From Dehalococcoidia bacterium UBA2158 (GTDB taxonomy: Bacteria; Chloroflexota; Dehalococcoidia; Lucifugimonadales; UBA3495), in NCBI GenBank assembly GCA_002328185.1, contig DCWQ01000051.1, forward strand, positions 63,499 through 119,072: a stretch of DNA of 55,574 nucleotides, read 5' to 3'. The position numbers and the translations under genes are program-made. The notes beneath the pieces are model-generated. The model did not search any database, was not told the origin of the DNA, and saw only the letters and a list, made by a program, of their open reading frames with translations. Shown here in pieces: positions 8,667 to 17,884 of the stretch (its first letter is position 1; each line of letters begins with the position of its first letter).

Positions 8667-11486
8667 ATGGTACTTTTCAATACGGACATCTCCCCATTTG
8701 AGCAGGTCAATGTGGCCCTGGACCTGGAGACCACTGGCCTGGACTCCAACCGTCACCAGATTCTCGAAGTCGGCGCCGTGCGTTTCCGCGGCGACGAAGT
8801 TATCGAGACCTATCAGACCCTGGTAAACCCCGGCGTTGCGATCCCCGAATTCATCCAGCGCCTGACCCGCATCACCCCCCAGCAGGTCAAACGCGCGCCC
8901 TTCTTTTCCTCGGTGGCCGCCGAGATCGAGGACTTCCTCGGGGAAGACCCGATCATAGGGCACAATATCCAGTTCGACATCGGGTTCCTGACCAACAACG
9001 GCGTCCCGATCCACAACCCTTCCTACGACACCTGGGATCTGGCTTCGGTTTTCATGCCTCAGTCCCGGCAGTATTCCCTGAAATACCTGACCACCCACTT
9101 CCAGGTGGAGCATAACGACGCCCACCGGGCGCTGGCCGATGCCATGGCCACCAAGAACGTCTACATCAAGCTGCTGCGCCTCGCCGCCGAGCAAGATTCA
9201 GGCCTTTTAAGCTATCTATCCAACCTGGCCGCTCGCAGCCGGTGGTCCATCAGTGGCATCCTGGCCGGACTTGAAGGCACCGGTGACGCTCATACCTCCT
9301 CGGTCGGGTTAACCGGCCTCGACATGGAGCAGTTGTCCGCCAGGCTGAGTTCCCCTGAAAAACGCCGCGCCGACCCCGCCCTGAGCGATTTGAGGGAGGG
9401 GAAAGTGGCCGGTTTGCTGGCCCAGAATGGGCCTTTCGCCAAGGCGTTCTCCGGGTTCGAGCACCGCCCCGAACAAGAAGAGATGCTGACCACCGTGACC
9501 AAGGCGATGTACCACAACCAACACCTAGTCGTGGAAGGCGGCACCGGCGTCGGCAAGTCCATGGCCTACCTGTTGCCTGCGGCCCTGTTCGCCATCTCCA
9601 AAGGACAGCGGGTGGTGATCTCTACCAACACCATCAACCTGCAAGAGCAGTTGATGAATAAAGACATTCCCGCCCTCACGCAGGTGTTAGAGGAATCGGG
9701 CCTGGTCGATCCGGGAGTGCTCAAAGCCGCCCTGCTCAAGGGCCGGGCCAACTATCTGTGCCTGAGACGCTGGAACCACCTGGCCCGCAGCGAATCACCG
9801 ACCATCGACGACGCCCGTCTCCTCTCCAAGACCTCGGTCTGGATGCAGAACACCGTGAGCGGAGACCGGGCCGAGATCAATCTGTCGGGCCGTGACTTTG
9901 GTTCCTGGAACCACATATCAGCAGGAGAGAAAGGGTTCTGCCCTGGACTGCGCGACGGCTCACCCTGCTTTCTCCGAGCTGCCCGGGAGCGCGCTGAGCA
10001 GGCACACATAGTGGTGGTGAACCATGCCCTGCTGCTGTCCGATCTGGCCCGGGGCGGCGGGCTGATCCCCGAATACCAACACTTGGTCATCGACGAAGCC
10101 CACAACCTGGAAGACGAAGCCACCCGGCAATTGGGTTTCAGCGTGTCCCAGGACAAGCTGGACGAGGCCTGGGAGCCTCAGATCAGGTTGACCACCCAGA
10201 TCAGGCAGGCCACGGCCGCCGAGGGATTGGCATCCTCGATACGCCAAGAATCCGAGACGGCGGTGTCTGCCGTCGAGGGGGAGGGCGCGAAAATACGCCA
10301 GATATGGGCGCGCCTCTGGGTCGAAGTTGAGCGCTTCCAGGCCAATCAGAAGTCTGGCCCGTCCGACAACGGGCCCCAGATGCTGATTACCTCCCAGGTC
10401 CGGAACACCCAGAGCTGGACCGACCTGCACCTGGCTTGGGAGAACCTGGACGTGGGACTGCAGCAGGCCGCCAGGGACGTGGGAAGGCTGCACCGGTTCC
10501 TGGAATCGACCAAGCTGCCCGCCGCCGGCGACCAGCCGGCCCTGATCATGGAGTCCGCTAATCTGATGGACGACATGGAAACCCTGCGAGAGCAGTTCAG
10601 CTCCATCTTGGGCAACCCCATGGACGACGATATCCACTGGATCAGCAATGACCAGATCCGGGGCAACGCAACGGTTTCCCTGAACTCCGCCCCCCTGGAT
10701 ATCAGCAGCACTCTGGCCGCGGAGCTTTTCCAGCATAAAGATAGCGTAGTTCTGACCAGCGCCACCCTCAGCACCGAGGGCAACTTTGGGTATTTCAAGA
10801 GCCGCGTAGGCGTCGGCAGCGACTCCGAGGAACTGCTGGTGGGATCGCCTTTCGACTACCAGAAAGCGGCTTTGCTCTTGATTCCCGAGGACATGCCGCC
10901 ACCCAACTCGGACCAATACGTCGACGCCATGACCAGGGTGTTGACCGACCTTGGCACCACCATGAAGGGCCGGACCATGGCCCTGTTCACGTCCTACGCC
11001 TCGTTGCGGGCGGTGGCCCAACGGCTGCGGGCCCCGCTGATGGGCGAGGGAGTGCAAGTGCTTGCCCAGAGTATCGACGGCTCAGCCCAACAATTGATGA
11101 CCCGCTTCGCCGAGGAACCTGAGAGCGTGCTTCTCGGCACCGCTAGCTTCTGGGAGGGAGTCGACATGCCGCCGGGGCTGCTGAAAGCCCTCGTCTTGAC
11201 CCGGCTGCCCTTCGCCGTGCCCACCGACCCAATCGTTAAGGCCCGCTCCGATCAATACGATTCCCCGTTCAACCAGTACTCCGTCCCCCAGGCCGTACTG
11301 CGATTCCGTCAGGGTTTCGGCCGACTGATCCGCAACAAAGAAGACAAAGGCACTATCGTCATCATGGACAACCGGATCACCGCGAAAAACTACGGCAGCT
11401 CGTTCCTGAAGTCCTTACCTCCATGCACCCTCAAACCCAGCAACATTACCACCATCGGTCAGGCCGCCGCCCAGTGGGTGGCCTAG
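8667..11486 (+). CDS. dinG: DinG-type helicase with N-terminal DnaQ-like exonuclease
   Basis: A 939-residue fusion. Residues 1-170 form a DEDDh exonuclease: the acidic pair in ALDLETTGLDS, HNIQFDIGFL, and HRALADAMATKN. The rest is an XPD/DinG-family superfamily 2 helicase with Walker A GGTGVGKSMAY, a DEAH box (VIDEAHNLED), and motif VI RFRQGFGRLIR. Three cysteines (YLC, GFC, SPC) stand where the iron-sulfur cluster of some DinG proteins sits, but I see no clear fourth ligand, so a cluster is uncertain. The architecture is that of Firmicutes DinG. The ATG follows GACGGGAG. Confidence 0.92.
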   Translation: MVLFNTDISPFEQVNVALDLETTGLDSNRHQILEVGAVRFRGDEVIETYQTLVNPGVAIPEFIQRLTRITPQQVKRAPFFSSVAAEIEDFLGEDPIIGHNIQFDIGFLTNNGVPIHNPSYDTWDLASVFMPQSRQYSLKYLTTHFQVEHNDAHRALADAMATKNVYIKLLRLAAEQDSGLLSYLSNLAARSRWSISGILAGLEGTGDAHTSSVGLTGLDMEQLSARLSSPEKRRADPALSDLREGKVAGLLAQNGPFAKAFSGFEHRPEQEEMLTTVTKAMYHNQHLVVEGGTGVGKSMAYLLPAALFAISKGQRVVISTNTINLQEQLMNKDIPALTQVLEESGLVDPGVLKAALLKGRANYLCLRRWNHLARSESPTIDDARLLSKTSVWMQNTVSGDRAEINLSGRDFGSWNHISAGEKGFCPGLRDGSPCFLRAARERAEQAHIVVVNHALLLSDLARGGGLIPEYQHLVIDEAHNLEDEATRQLGFSVSQDKLDEAWEPQIRLTTQIRQATAAEGLASSIRQESETAVSAVEGEGAKIRQIWARLWVEVERFQANQKSGPSDNGPQMLITSQVRNTQSWTDLHLAWENLDVGLQQAARDVGRLHRFLESTKLPAAGDQPALIMESANLMDDMETLREQFSSILGNPMDDDIHWISNDQIRGNATVSLNSAPLDISSTLAAELFQHKDSVVLTSATLSTEGNFGYFKSRVGVGSDSEELLVGSPFDYQKAALLLIPEDMPPPNSDQYVDAMTRVLTDLGTTMKGRTMALFTSYASLRAVAQRLRAPLMGEGVQVLAQSIDGSAQQLMTRFAEEPESVLLGTASFWEGVDMPPGLLKALVLTRLPFAVPTDPIVKARSDQYDSPFNQYSVPQAVLRFRQGFGRLIRNKEDKGTIVIMDNRITAKNYGSSFLKSLPPCTLKPSNITTIGQAAAQWVA

Positions 11487-11579
11487 CTTTCAGCGGTCAG
11501 GTCCATAAACCCGGTAGTCGTTTATGGATTTAGTCTTAATCGATAATTCGGTACTAGTCGGGCCGAATAGGAGTGAAGT

Positions 11580-12431
11580 GTGGAACTGACCATCGACCAG
11601 CCATTTGACCTGGGGGCCAGCTTGGAAAGTGGCCAGGCGCACCGGTGGAAGAAGGCCGACGATTGGTATCAGGGGGTGGTCCGCAAGGAGTTCATCCAAA
11701 TACGCCAGAAGGGCCAAATGGTCGAGTTCTCGTCGGGTCCGTCGCCGGAGGCCACGGCGGCGGCCATGCTCCGGGACTACTTCCGGTTCGACGACGACAT
11801 CGATGCCATCTACTCAGACATCAACCGCGACGACCGGGTCGCGGCCATGGTCGTCAAATATCCGGGCCTGAGGATTCTGCGCACCGAGCCCTGGGAATGC
11901 CTGGTAGCCTTCATCTGCTCCGCCAACAACAACATCGCACGCATCCACCAATTGATGGAACGCATGTCGGACGAGTTTGGCATTCCCCTGGCCCTAAACG
12001 GGCAGACCCGTCACACCTTCCCCTCCCCCGCCGACCTGGCCAAAGCCGGCGAAGGCGAACTGCGGAGGTTGGGACTCGGGTTCCGTGCGCCCTATGTTTT
12101 CGGGGCATCCCAAGCCGTATTGGAAGGAAGTCTTGACCTGGCGGAATTGGTCCAGCTGCCCTACCCAGAGGCCAAAACAGCGTTGATGGAGATCAAGGGC
12201 ATCGGCTCGAAGATAGCCGACTGCATCGCCATATTCTCTCTGGACAAGCTGGAGGCCTTCCCTATCGACGTCTGGATCCGCCGGGCGTTGGCTGAATGGT
12301 ACTTCCCGGACCAAAAGGTCCCGCCAGACCGAGTGCTGCTTGAATGGGCTCAAGAACACTTCGGCCGCTACGGCGGCTACGCCCAACAATACTTATTCCA
12401 TGGGCAAAGGCTCAGGAAGAAAGCTGATTAG
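11580..12431 (+). CDS. ogg: 8-oxoguanine DNA glycosylase, OGG1 type
   Basis: A 283-residue HhH-GPD glycosylase/AP lyase. It has both the N-terminal OGG_N domain (about 1-100, including SLESGQAHRWKK) and the HhH-GPD motif. The catalytic lysine K211 lies in KGIGSKIADCIA and the aspartate D230 in FPIDVW, 19 residues apart as in human OGG1 (K249/D268). It removes 8-oxoguanine opposite C. The GTG start has AGGAG six bases upstream. This resembles eukaryote-like OGG1 rather than MutM, as also found in some clostridia and Chloroflexota. Confidence 0.9.
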   Translation: MELTIDQPFDLGASLESGQAHRWKKADDWYQGVVRKEFIQIRQKGQMVEFSSGPSPEATAAAMLRDYFRFDDDIDAIYSDINRDDRVAAMVVKYPGLRILRTEPWECLVAFICSANNNIARIHQLMERMSDEFGIPLALNGQTRHTFPSPADLAKAGEGELRRLGLGFRAPYVFGASQAVLEGSLDLAELVQLPYPEAKTALMEIKGIGSKIADCIAIFSLDKLEAFPIDVWIRRALAEWYFPDQKVPPDRVLLEWAQEHFGRYGGYAQQYLFHGQRLRKKAD

Positions 12432-12436
12432 ATGAA

Positions 12437-12620
12437 AGAGGGCTCCCGTCCCCCGTGAGAGGGGAGGGCTAGGTTGAGGGCGAGCGCTCGGTGCAAGTAA
12501 TCCAGAATCGGCAAACCTGGCTTGCCTGAATTCCTGCTTTCGCGGGAATGACGAGAGTGGCACCAACAACGCCTCGGAAAGAAAAAACTGACGGCTGACT
12601 GGTGTTAGCTGATAGCTAAT
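12437..12620. repeat. Cluster of three intergenic repeats (families A, C and a hairpin repeat)
   Basis: This gap holds a family A element (12437-12482, with GGGGAGGGCTAGGTTGAGGG), a hairpin of the ATTCCTGCTTTCGCGGGAAT type (12532-12551) that is widespread as an intergenic repeat in bacteria, and a family C string (12586-12620, with ACTGACGGCTGACTGG). The hairpin may act as a weak terminator for the convergent genes on either side. No gene is seen. Confidence 0.65.
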
Positions 12621-13656
12621 CCTGCGTCAGTATCAACTTCCCAAAAAAACTGGTCTCGTCCATGTATGTGTGGGCGGCGGCGGCTTCGGACAAGAGGAAA
12701 GTCCGGTCGACGACGGGTTTGACGGCGCCCCGGTTCAGCATCTCAACGATCTCCCGCATGTCCTCTTTAGTGCCCATGAACACACCGTAGATCTCTTTGC
12801 GCTGGCTGAAGAGCTGGCCCAGATGCAATTCCGTGCGCAGTCCGGTGGTTGCCCCGCAGATGCCGTACCGGCCTCCGTTCCGCAATGACGCGAATGCTGG
12901 GCCAAAGAAATCGGCCCCCACATGGTCGACCACGCAATCTACGCCGGCTCTACCGGTTATCGCCCTGACCCGCTCCCGGATATCTTCCTCATTGTAGTTG
13001 ATGACCACGTCCGCGCCCAATTTTGTGGCTCGGGCGGCCTTTTCCGGGCTGCTGGTGGTGGCGATAACCTTGGCGCCGATGATGTCCTTGGCCACCTGTA
13101 TGGCAGCGACGCCAACCCCCGCGGAGGCGGAAAGAACCAGAACCGTCTGCCATGATTTCAGTTGGAGCTTGCGCACCAACATGTTCCACACAGGCAGGTA
13201 GGTCGTCGGGGCGGCCGCGGCCTGCTCGAAAGAAACGCTATCGGCCAGGAGATGGGCGTTGACCGCTGGGACCGCCACAAACTCCGCATAGCTGCCGTCG
13301 ATGGCGCTGCCCAAGAAGTTTTCATTGCGGCAGAGGTCATCCTGTCCCGCCAAACACGCCGCACACTGCATGCAACTGATACGGGGATTAACGACCACAC
13401 GGTCTCCGGCCTTAAGCGTGGTCACGCCATCGCCGATTGCCACAATCTCGCCGGCGCAGTCTCCGCCCAGGATCAAGGGTGGCGGGAATTCGCGGTCCAG
13501 ACCCCGGCCGCCAGCCCTGGTATAGAGGTCCAGCCGGTTAAGAGCGGTGGCTTTGACCCGGACCTTGACCCCACCAGCCTGCGCCTCGGGCTCCGGGCGA
13601 TCACCGTAGGTCAGGACTTCGGGGCCGCCTTGGGCTTCGATATAGACTGCTTTCAT
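12616..13656 (-). CDS. Zinc-type alcohol dehydrogenase/quinone oxidoreductase
   Basis: A 346-residue medium-chain dehydrogenase/reductase. It has the GroES-like N-terminal domain with LGGDCAGEIVAIGDGV, a structural-zinc loop with cysteines (ISCMQCAACLAGQDDLC), and a Rossmann domain with SASAGVGVAAIQVAK for NAD(P)H. The substrate cannot be told; such proteins reduce enones or quinones, or oxidise alcohols. The ATG follows AAGGAG. It is on the minus strand after a small zinc protein and cca, but the 81-base gap carries a family C repeat. Confidence 0.85.
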   Translation of the reverse strand: MKAVYIEAQGGPEVLTYGDRPEPEAQAGGVKVRVKATALNRLDLYTRAGGRGLDREFPPPLILGGDCAGEIVAIGDGVTTLKAGDRVVVNPRISCMQCAACLAGQDDLCRNENFLGSAIDGSYAEFVAVPAVNAHLLADSVSFEQAAAAPTTYLPVWNMLVRKLQLKSWQTVLVLSASAGVGVAAIQVAKDIIGAKVIATTSSPEKAARATKLGADVVINYNEEDIRERVRAITGRAGVDCVVDHVGADFFGPAFASLRNGGRYGICGATTGLRTELHLGQLFSQRKEIYGVFMGTKEDMREIVEMLNRGAVKPVVDRTFLLSEAAAAHTYMDETSFFGKLILTQD

Positions 13657-13737
13657 CGCCGTGTTCTCCTTGGGACCGAACTTTCAGCCACCAGCCGTCA
13701 GCTTTCAGTTTTTTTCGAAAAATTGATGCCGAGGGGT

Positions 13738-13983
13738 TTAGGGGCGGCGTCCGTAGTAGCAATCGTCACAGAGGAATACTATGGCCAGGGCGTCCTCGTG
13801 GCTGCCTATACGGCCGCATTGGGGCACGTCGCTGTCCTGGCTCCACGGCTGGTGGAATTTACCGCCGCACATCTGACAGGATGTTTCTTGGATACCATCC
13901 AGCGCCTTGTCACAGATGACGCAGGACTCCAATTCGTTTTCGGGTGTTTCCAGGTTATCTGGGATGCCTGTCTGTTCTGCCAT
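13738..13983 (-). CDS. Small four-CxxC zinc-binding protein
   Basis: An 81-residue protein of unrecognised family with paired cysteines: CVICDK, CQMCGGKFHQP, a single Cys in QCGR, and CDDC near the C-terminus, spaced as in two interleaved zinc ribbons or a RING-like fold. The N-terminal 20 residues are acidic. It starts 10 bases after the stop of the upstream nucleotidyltransferase gene and is probably cotranscribed with it. A role in nucleic-acid or protein binding is possible but unsupported. Confidence 0.65.
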   Translation of the reverse strand: MAEQTGIPDNLETPENELESCVICDKALDGIQETSCQMCGGKFHQPWSQDSDVPQCGRIGSHEDALAIVFLCDDCYYGRRP

Positions 13984-13993
13984 TATCAGGAGA

Positions 13994-15307
13994 TCAACTC
14001 CCTCGCAAGATAATCTGATGCACCAGGGTTCTTTCGCCCTCTTCACCGCTGACCAGGCCGTCCAGTTTGGCCGAAGTCAATTCCCGGAGCGCCTCACCGA
14101 CCATCGGGCCCGAGGGCACGCCCATCACCAGCAGGTCGTCGCCGGTCAATGCGGGACTCACCAGCCGCCATTCGTCCAGATACCGACGTAACCTTGCCGC
14201 AACCTGGGGATCATCCGTAAACCGGACCGACGCCGCGATGGCGTCCGGGTTCAGACCGTCGAGTGCCGCGCAAACAGCGGAGGGCATTACCGAACGTCCG
14301 GATATCGCAGACTGTTTTTCTCTCAATGCAATGGTATCACGTACCACCTGCGCCCAATCAGTGGGTAGGTTCAATCGGCGGGCAAATCCATCTCCGACGA
14401 CGGCAGATAATGACCCAGCCAGTGCTACCAGAAAGTCGTTCGGACCCAAATCGCCTTCGCCAGCCAGTCTGGTAAGTCCCTTGCCATCGGTCAGCACCGG
14501 GTGAATCGCGGCCAGCGCCCCTAGCTCGATGCCGCGAAGCAGCATCTCTGCCGCCCGATCTTCTTCAAATATCTTCTGAAATTCCTGCCGCCAGCGGTCT
14601 CCTGAAACCGCGTCTGCATGGCCGCCGTTAATGGCCTGCTGCATCTCGGACAGGGCATCGGTGGTGATCTGGAAGCCCAGCCGTTGCTCGTAGCGCACGG
14701 CCCGCAGCATCCTGGTCGGGTCGTCGGCGAAACTGCTGGGGTGGAGGGTGCCTACTGACTTGCCAGCCAAAGCATCCAGTCCTCCGTGGGGGTCGATTAC
14801 CTCGGGAGAATCCCCTGACAAAGGCAGCGCCATGGCGTTGATGGAGAAATCTCGCCGAGCCAGGTCGTCATCAAGGTTGCTGGCCGAAACCTCGGGCAAG
14901 GAGCCAGGGGATGGGTAGCTCTCCTTTCTAGCGGTGACCACATCCATCCGGTGGCCTTCGACTTCCACGGTGGCAGTTCCAAACCTAGGGTGGACGGTAG
15001 CCTGTCCGCCAAGCTCGTCAGCCACGTCCGCCGCCAGCGCCGGGGCGTCTCCGATCAAGACAAAATCCAGGTCTCTGGTTGGGACATTCAGCACCGCGTC
15101 TCGGACCGGTCCGCCAACCAGATAAACCGGGATTCCTTCTCCGGTGGCACGCCGGCGCATCGAGTTAAAAACCGCCAACTGTCCGCCGTTGACGCCGCCG
15201 GCGACTCGGTCCAAAGAGATGTGGGTTGGGGGCCGGGAATCAGGCGTGGGAGGGCCTCCTGTTGAGAACAGCGCGGGGCACAAATTATAGCATGGCAGGA
15301 CCGACAC
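13994..15307 (-). CDS. cca: CCA tRNA nucleotidyltransferase/poly(A) polymerase family protein
   Basis: Up to 437 residues. The class II nucleotidyltransferase head is clear: YLVGGPVRD, then TRDLDFVLIGD with the metal-binding aspartates, ARRDFSINAMAL, and RMLRAVRYEQRLGF of the RNA-binding neck. It adds or repairs the 3' CCA of tRNAs, or acts as one half of a split A- and CC-adding pair. The first 50 residues are poorly conserved and no good Shine-Dalgarno precedes the GTG at 15307; the true start may be a TTG or ATG about 100 bases downstream. The neighbour is the small zinc gene. Confidence 0.85.
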   Translation of the reverse strand: MSVLPCYNLCPALFSTGGPPTPDSRPPTHISLDRVAGGVNGGQLAVFNSMRRRATGEGIPVYLVGGPVRDAVLNVPTRDLDFVLIGDAPALAADVADELGGQATVHPRFGTATVEVEGHRMDVVTARKESYPSPGSLPEVSASNLDDDLARRDFSINAMALPLSGDSPEVIDPHGGLDALAGKSVGTLHPSSFADDPTRMLRAVRYEQRLGFQITTDALSEMQQAINGGHADAVSGDRWRQEFQKIFEEDRAAEMLLRGIELGALAAIHPVLTDGKGLTRLAGEGDLGPNDFLVALAGSLSAVVGDGFARRLNLPTDWAQVVRDTIALREKQSAISGRSVMPSAVCAALDGLNPDAIAASVRFTDDPQVAARLRRYLDEWRLVSPALTGDDLLVMGVPSGPMVGEALRELTSAKLDGLVSGEEGERTLVHQIILRGS

Positions 15308-15370
15308 TTAGGCGTGGTGGCATGCCAGTTATGTCGCATTGAATACGTTAAATTAGCTGCTTTTTGTACT

Positions 15371-15429
15371 TTGACAACGGGTGGCGCTGTGGATACAATT
15401 CATCCGTACGCAAAGGTCGTACGCAAAGG
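15371..15429 (+). promoter_or_regulatory. Sigma-70-like promoter with a direct repeat at the start site
   Basis: TTGACA (15371-15376), a 17-base spacer and TACAAT (15394-15399) form a near-consensus promoter for the DsbA-fold selenoprotein, rnc and ftsY. Just downstream, GTACGCAAAGG is repeated at 15406-15416 and 15419-15429. This 13-base period, placed over the expected start site, looks like an operator or a replication slippage product. Confidence 0.7.
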
Positions 15430-15479
15430 CTGAACGTGCGCATTGGCGCGCGGCCTAGCCAATTTTGGGAGGTAACACC

Positions 15480-16115
15480 ATGGCCGATGTCCAGTTCACC
15501 ACCTTTTACGATTTCCGTTGACCCTTTGTCTACAACGCGGCCGTGTGGCTGTCGAAAGTAGAAGAGGCATCCGGAGAGGCAATCAAGATCGACTGGCAGC
15601 CGTTCTCTTTGGCCCAGGTCAACAGCGACAATGCTGATAACGAAGTCAAGCTCTGGGAGCAGCCCGAGGTCATAGACGGGACAGATAAGACCTTCCTCGC
15701 CCATATGTCCGGCCTTGCCGCCAAGCGTCAGGGCGAGGAGGCGTTCCAAGGCTTCTTCATGGCTCTGCTGCGAGCCCGCCATGAAGACAAAAAAGACCTG
15801 CTAGACCCGGCCGTCATGGAAGAAGCTGCGGTCGCCGCCGGTCTGGACATGGCCCGCTTCCGCGAGGACGCGACCGACCCAGAACTGCTGAAAGACATCG
15901 CAGATTCCCACACCATCGCCGTGGAAGAGCATGGGGCCTTTGGCGTGCCGACCTTCGTTTCCGACGGAGGCAACGCCACTTTCCTCAAGATGTTCATACC
16001 CCCGGACGAACAGGCTGTTGAGATCTACGAGACCATGACCAAAGCCATGAGTGAATTCGCCCACGTAGGCGAGTTCAAGCGCCCGCAGCCCCCGTGGCCT
16101 CATGGGGTTATCTAG
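15480..16115 (+). CDS. DsbA-fold selenoprotein (HCCA isomerase/FrnE-like), Sec at residue 14
   Basis: A 211-residue DsbA-family thioredoxin-fold protein. The ATG at 15480 has a perfect GGGAGGT upstream and opens a frame that meets TGA at 15519-15521, then stays open to 16115. The TGA falls in the active-site loop TTFYDFR-U-PFVYNAAVWL, exactly where relatives have the first catalytic Cys (or Ser in HCCA isomerases). The resolving position is Val, so Sec acts alone. The C-terminal DsbA signature HGAFGVPTFV with its cis-proline is intact. A SECIS-like hairpin follows the TGA. It overlaps rnc by 14 bases. Role: probably a glutathione- or thiol-dependent redox enzyme in the cytoplasm (no signal peptide). 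Confidence 0.85.
15537..15552 (+). promoter_or_regulatory. Bacterial SECIS-like hairpin of the DsbA-fold selenoprotein
   Basis: GCGGCC pairs with GGCTGT (two G-U pairs) around a GTGT loop at 15543-15546. The loop starts 21 bases after the TGA and its first base is G, matching the bacterial SECIS model in which SelB binds a short stem with a G in the first two loop positions. Confidence 0.65.
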
Positions 16116-16833
16116 AGACCGTACCGAACCGTTTGGGACCTCCATAAAGGCCCTTGAATCAGCGCTGGGGTTCTCTTTCAAGAACCCCAGCCTGTTACGC
16201 CAGGCCCTGATGCACCTCTCCTACTGCAACGAGCACGGCCTGGAACAGTCTGAGTCCTATGAACGGCTGGAATTCCTGGGCGACGCCGTCTTGGAGTTGG
16301 CCGTTTCCACGGAACTTTACCTCCGCTTCCCCGACGCCAACGAAGGGGAACTCACCAAGACCCGCTCCTCTTTGGTTCGCCGCGAGACCTTGGCACAGGT
16401 TGCCCGCCGCATCGACTTGGGCAGCTATTTATTCGTGGGCAATGGCGTAGAGACCAGCAACGGACGCGAACAGGACTCTGTATTGTCGGCGGCCTTCGAA
16501 GCGCTGATCGCCGCCATCTACATTGATCAAGGCAACGAGTTTACCCGACAGGCCATCCTCCAGTTGTTCGACGCTGAGCTTGCCCAAGCCGAACAGACAG
16601 GCGGGCCGCCGGAGAACCCCAAGTCCCTTCTCCAAGAGATGGTCCAAGGCCAAGGATTGAATCCCCCCACCTATGACCTGGTGAGCAGCGAAGGCCCCGA
16701 CCACGGCCCCGTTTTCACCGTGAATGTGCTAGTGAACGGGCAGGTGGTGGGCACCGGCGCTGGGGGAAAGAAGTCCGAGGCCGAAGGCGCCGCAGCCCGG
16801 GCGGCATTGGCCACGCTGACCGGCCAGGTCTAG
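16102..16833 (+). CDS. rnc: Ribonuclease III
   Basis: A 243-residue RNase III, which cleaves double-stranded RNA in rRNA and mRNA processing. The catalytic motif ERLEFLGDAVLEL is intact, with the second acidic cluster DSVLSAAFEALIAAIY. A double-stranded-RNA-binding domain covers the last 75 residues (PKSLLQEMVQGQGLNPPTY onward). The ATG at 16102 lies 14 bases inside the upstream selenoprotein gene, implying translational coupling. ftsY follows, a common neighbour order. Confidence 0.96.
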   Translation: MGLSRDRTEPFGTSIKALESALGFSFKNPSLLRQALMHLSYCNEHGLEQSESYERLEFLGDAVLELAVSTELYLRFPDANEGELTKTRSSLVRRETLAQVARRIDLGSYLFVGNGVETSNGREQDSVLSAAFEALIAAIYIDQGNEFTRQAILQLFDAELAQAEQTGGPPENPKSLLQEMVQGQGLNPPTYDLVSSEGPDHGPVFTVNVLVNGQVVGTGAGGKKSEAEGAAARAALATLTGQV

Positions 16834-16875
16834 ATCGTAGCCCTTCACTTGCATCACTTAACTCCAGGACCATAA

Positions 16876-17832
16876 ATGCTCAGATTCTTCAAACGAGACC
16901 GCAAAGAGGATATCGCCCACACCCAAGACGCCGTTCAACCCAGCCGGGACCGGTGGTTCGGGCGGATACTCAACGTACTCAGATCATCCAAGCTGGACGA
17001 CGCCCTCTGGGAAGAACTGGAAGAAATTCTCATATCTTCTGACGTCGGAGTTGAAACGTCTCTCCGCATCATCGAAGAGCTGAAAGACACCGTGAAAGAC
17101 CGGGGGCTGGAGTCGGGCGAAGAGATGTTCGAGTCGCTGAAGGACTCTTTGGTGGCAGGCATGGAGCCTGAAAACGCCGAATCTGTCTGGGTGGATGAGA
17201 CTGACTTAAAGGGCCCATATGTGATATTGATGGTGGGCGTCAATGGAGTGGGCAAGACCACCAGCATCGCCAAGCTGGCTCACCACTTCACCCAAGAGGG
17301 TAAGAAGGTTATCTTGGGCGCTGGCGACACATTTAGAGCCGCCGCCGCTGAGCAACTAGAGATCCTGGGCAAACAGATCGGCGTAGATGTTATCAGGCAC
17401 GAAGCCGGAGGAGACCCCGGCGCAGTAGCCTTCGACGCCTATCAGGCCGGCAAGGCCCGGGGCGCCGACGTATTGATCATCGACACCGCCGGTAGGCTGC
17501 ACACCAAGTCCAACCTGATGGAGGAGCTCCGCAAGGTACGCCGGGTCCTTGGCCGGCTGGAACCCCGAGCACCCCACCAGGTTATCTTGACTCTGGACGC
17601 CACGACCGGCCTAAATGGTCTGGCCCAAGCCAAATCGTTCAAGGATGCAGTGAATTGTACCGGGATATTCCTGGCCAAACTGGACGGAACGTCCAGGGGC
17701 GGCATCGTTCTGGCCATCAAGCAGGAACTTCAGGTGCCGATCCTGTTCATCGGCACGGGCGAGGGCTTCACCGACATGGCGCCGTTCGACACCCGGGACT
17801 TCGTGGAGTCGCTGCTGGCGCCGGTCAACTGA
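16876..17832 (+). CDS. ftsY: Signal recognition particle receptor FtsY
   Basis: A 318-residue SRP receptor GTPase with the N-domain helical bundle and the G domain. Motifs: GVNGVGKTTSIAKLA (G1), DTFRAAAAEQLE, DTAGRLHTKSNLMEELRK (G3), LAKLDGTSRGG (G4/G5). The acidic A-domain is almost absent, as in many non-proteobacterial FtsY. It targets ribosome-SRP complexes to SecYEG. It follows rnc by 42 bases. Confidence 0.97.
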   Translation: MLRFFKRDRKEDIAHTQDAVQPSRDRWFGRILNVLRSSKLDDALWEELEEILISSDVGVETSLRIIEELKDTVKDRGLESGEEMFESLKDSLVAGMEPENAESVWVDETDLKGPYVILMVGVNGVGKTTSIAKLAHHFTQEGKKVILGAGDTFRAAAAEQLEILGKQIGVDVIRHEAGGDPGAVAFDAYQAGKARGADVLIIDTAGRLHTKSNLMEELRKVRRVLGRLEPRAPHQVILTLDATTGLNGLAQAKSFKDAVNCTGIFLAKLDGTSRGGIVLAIKQELQVPILFIGTGEGFTDMAPFDTRDFVESLLAPVN

Positions 17833-17884
17833 CCCTTACTTTAACTTCCGGTCCTACCCAACCTAGGCGATCGATAAGTGAGCC

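Noticed and set aside
9960..11057. Long open frame antisense to dinG
   Set aside because: It is a shadow of high-GC codon use in a well-supported gene.
15406..15429. CRISPR-like direct repeats
   Set aside because: Only two 11-base copies with a 2-base gap and no spacers.
15519..15521. In-frame TGA read as a nonsense mutation making the DsbA-fold gene a pseudogene
   Set aside because: It sits exactly on the catalytic residue, has a SECIS-like hairpin, and two unrelated families in the window show the same pattern.
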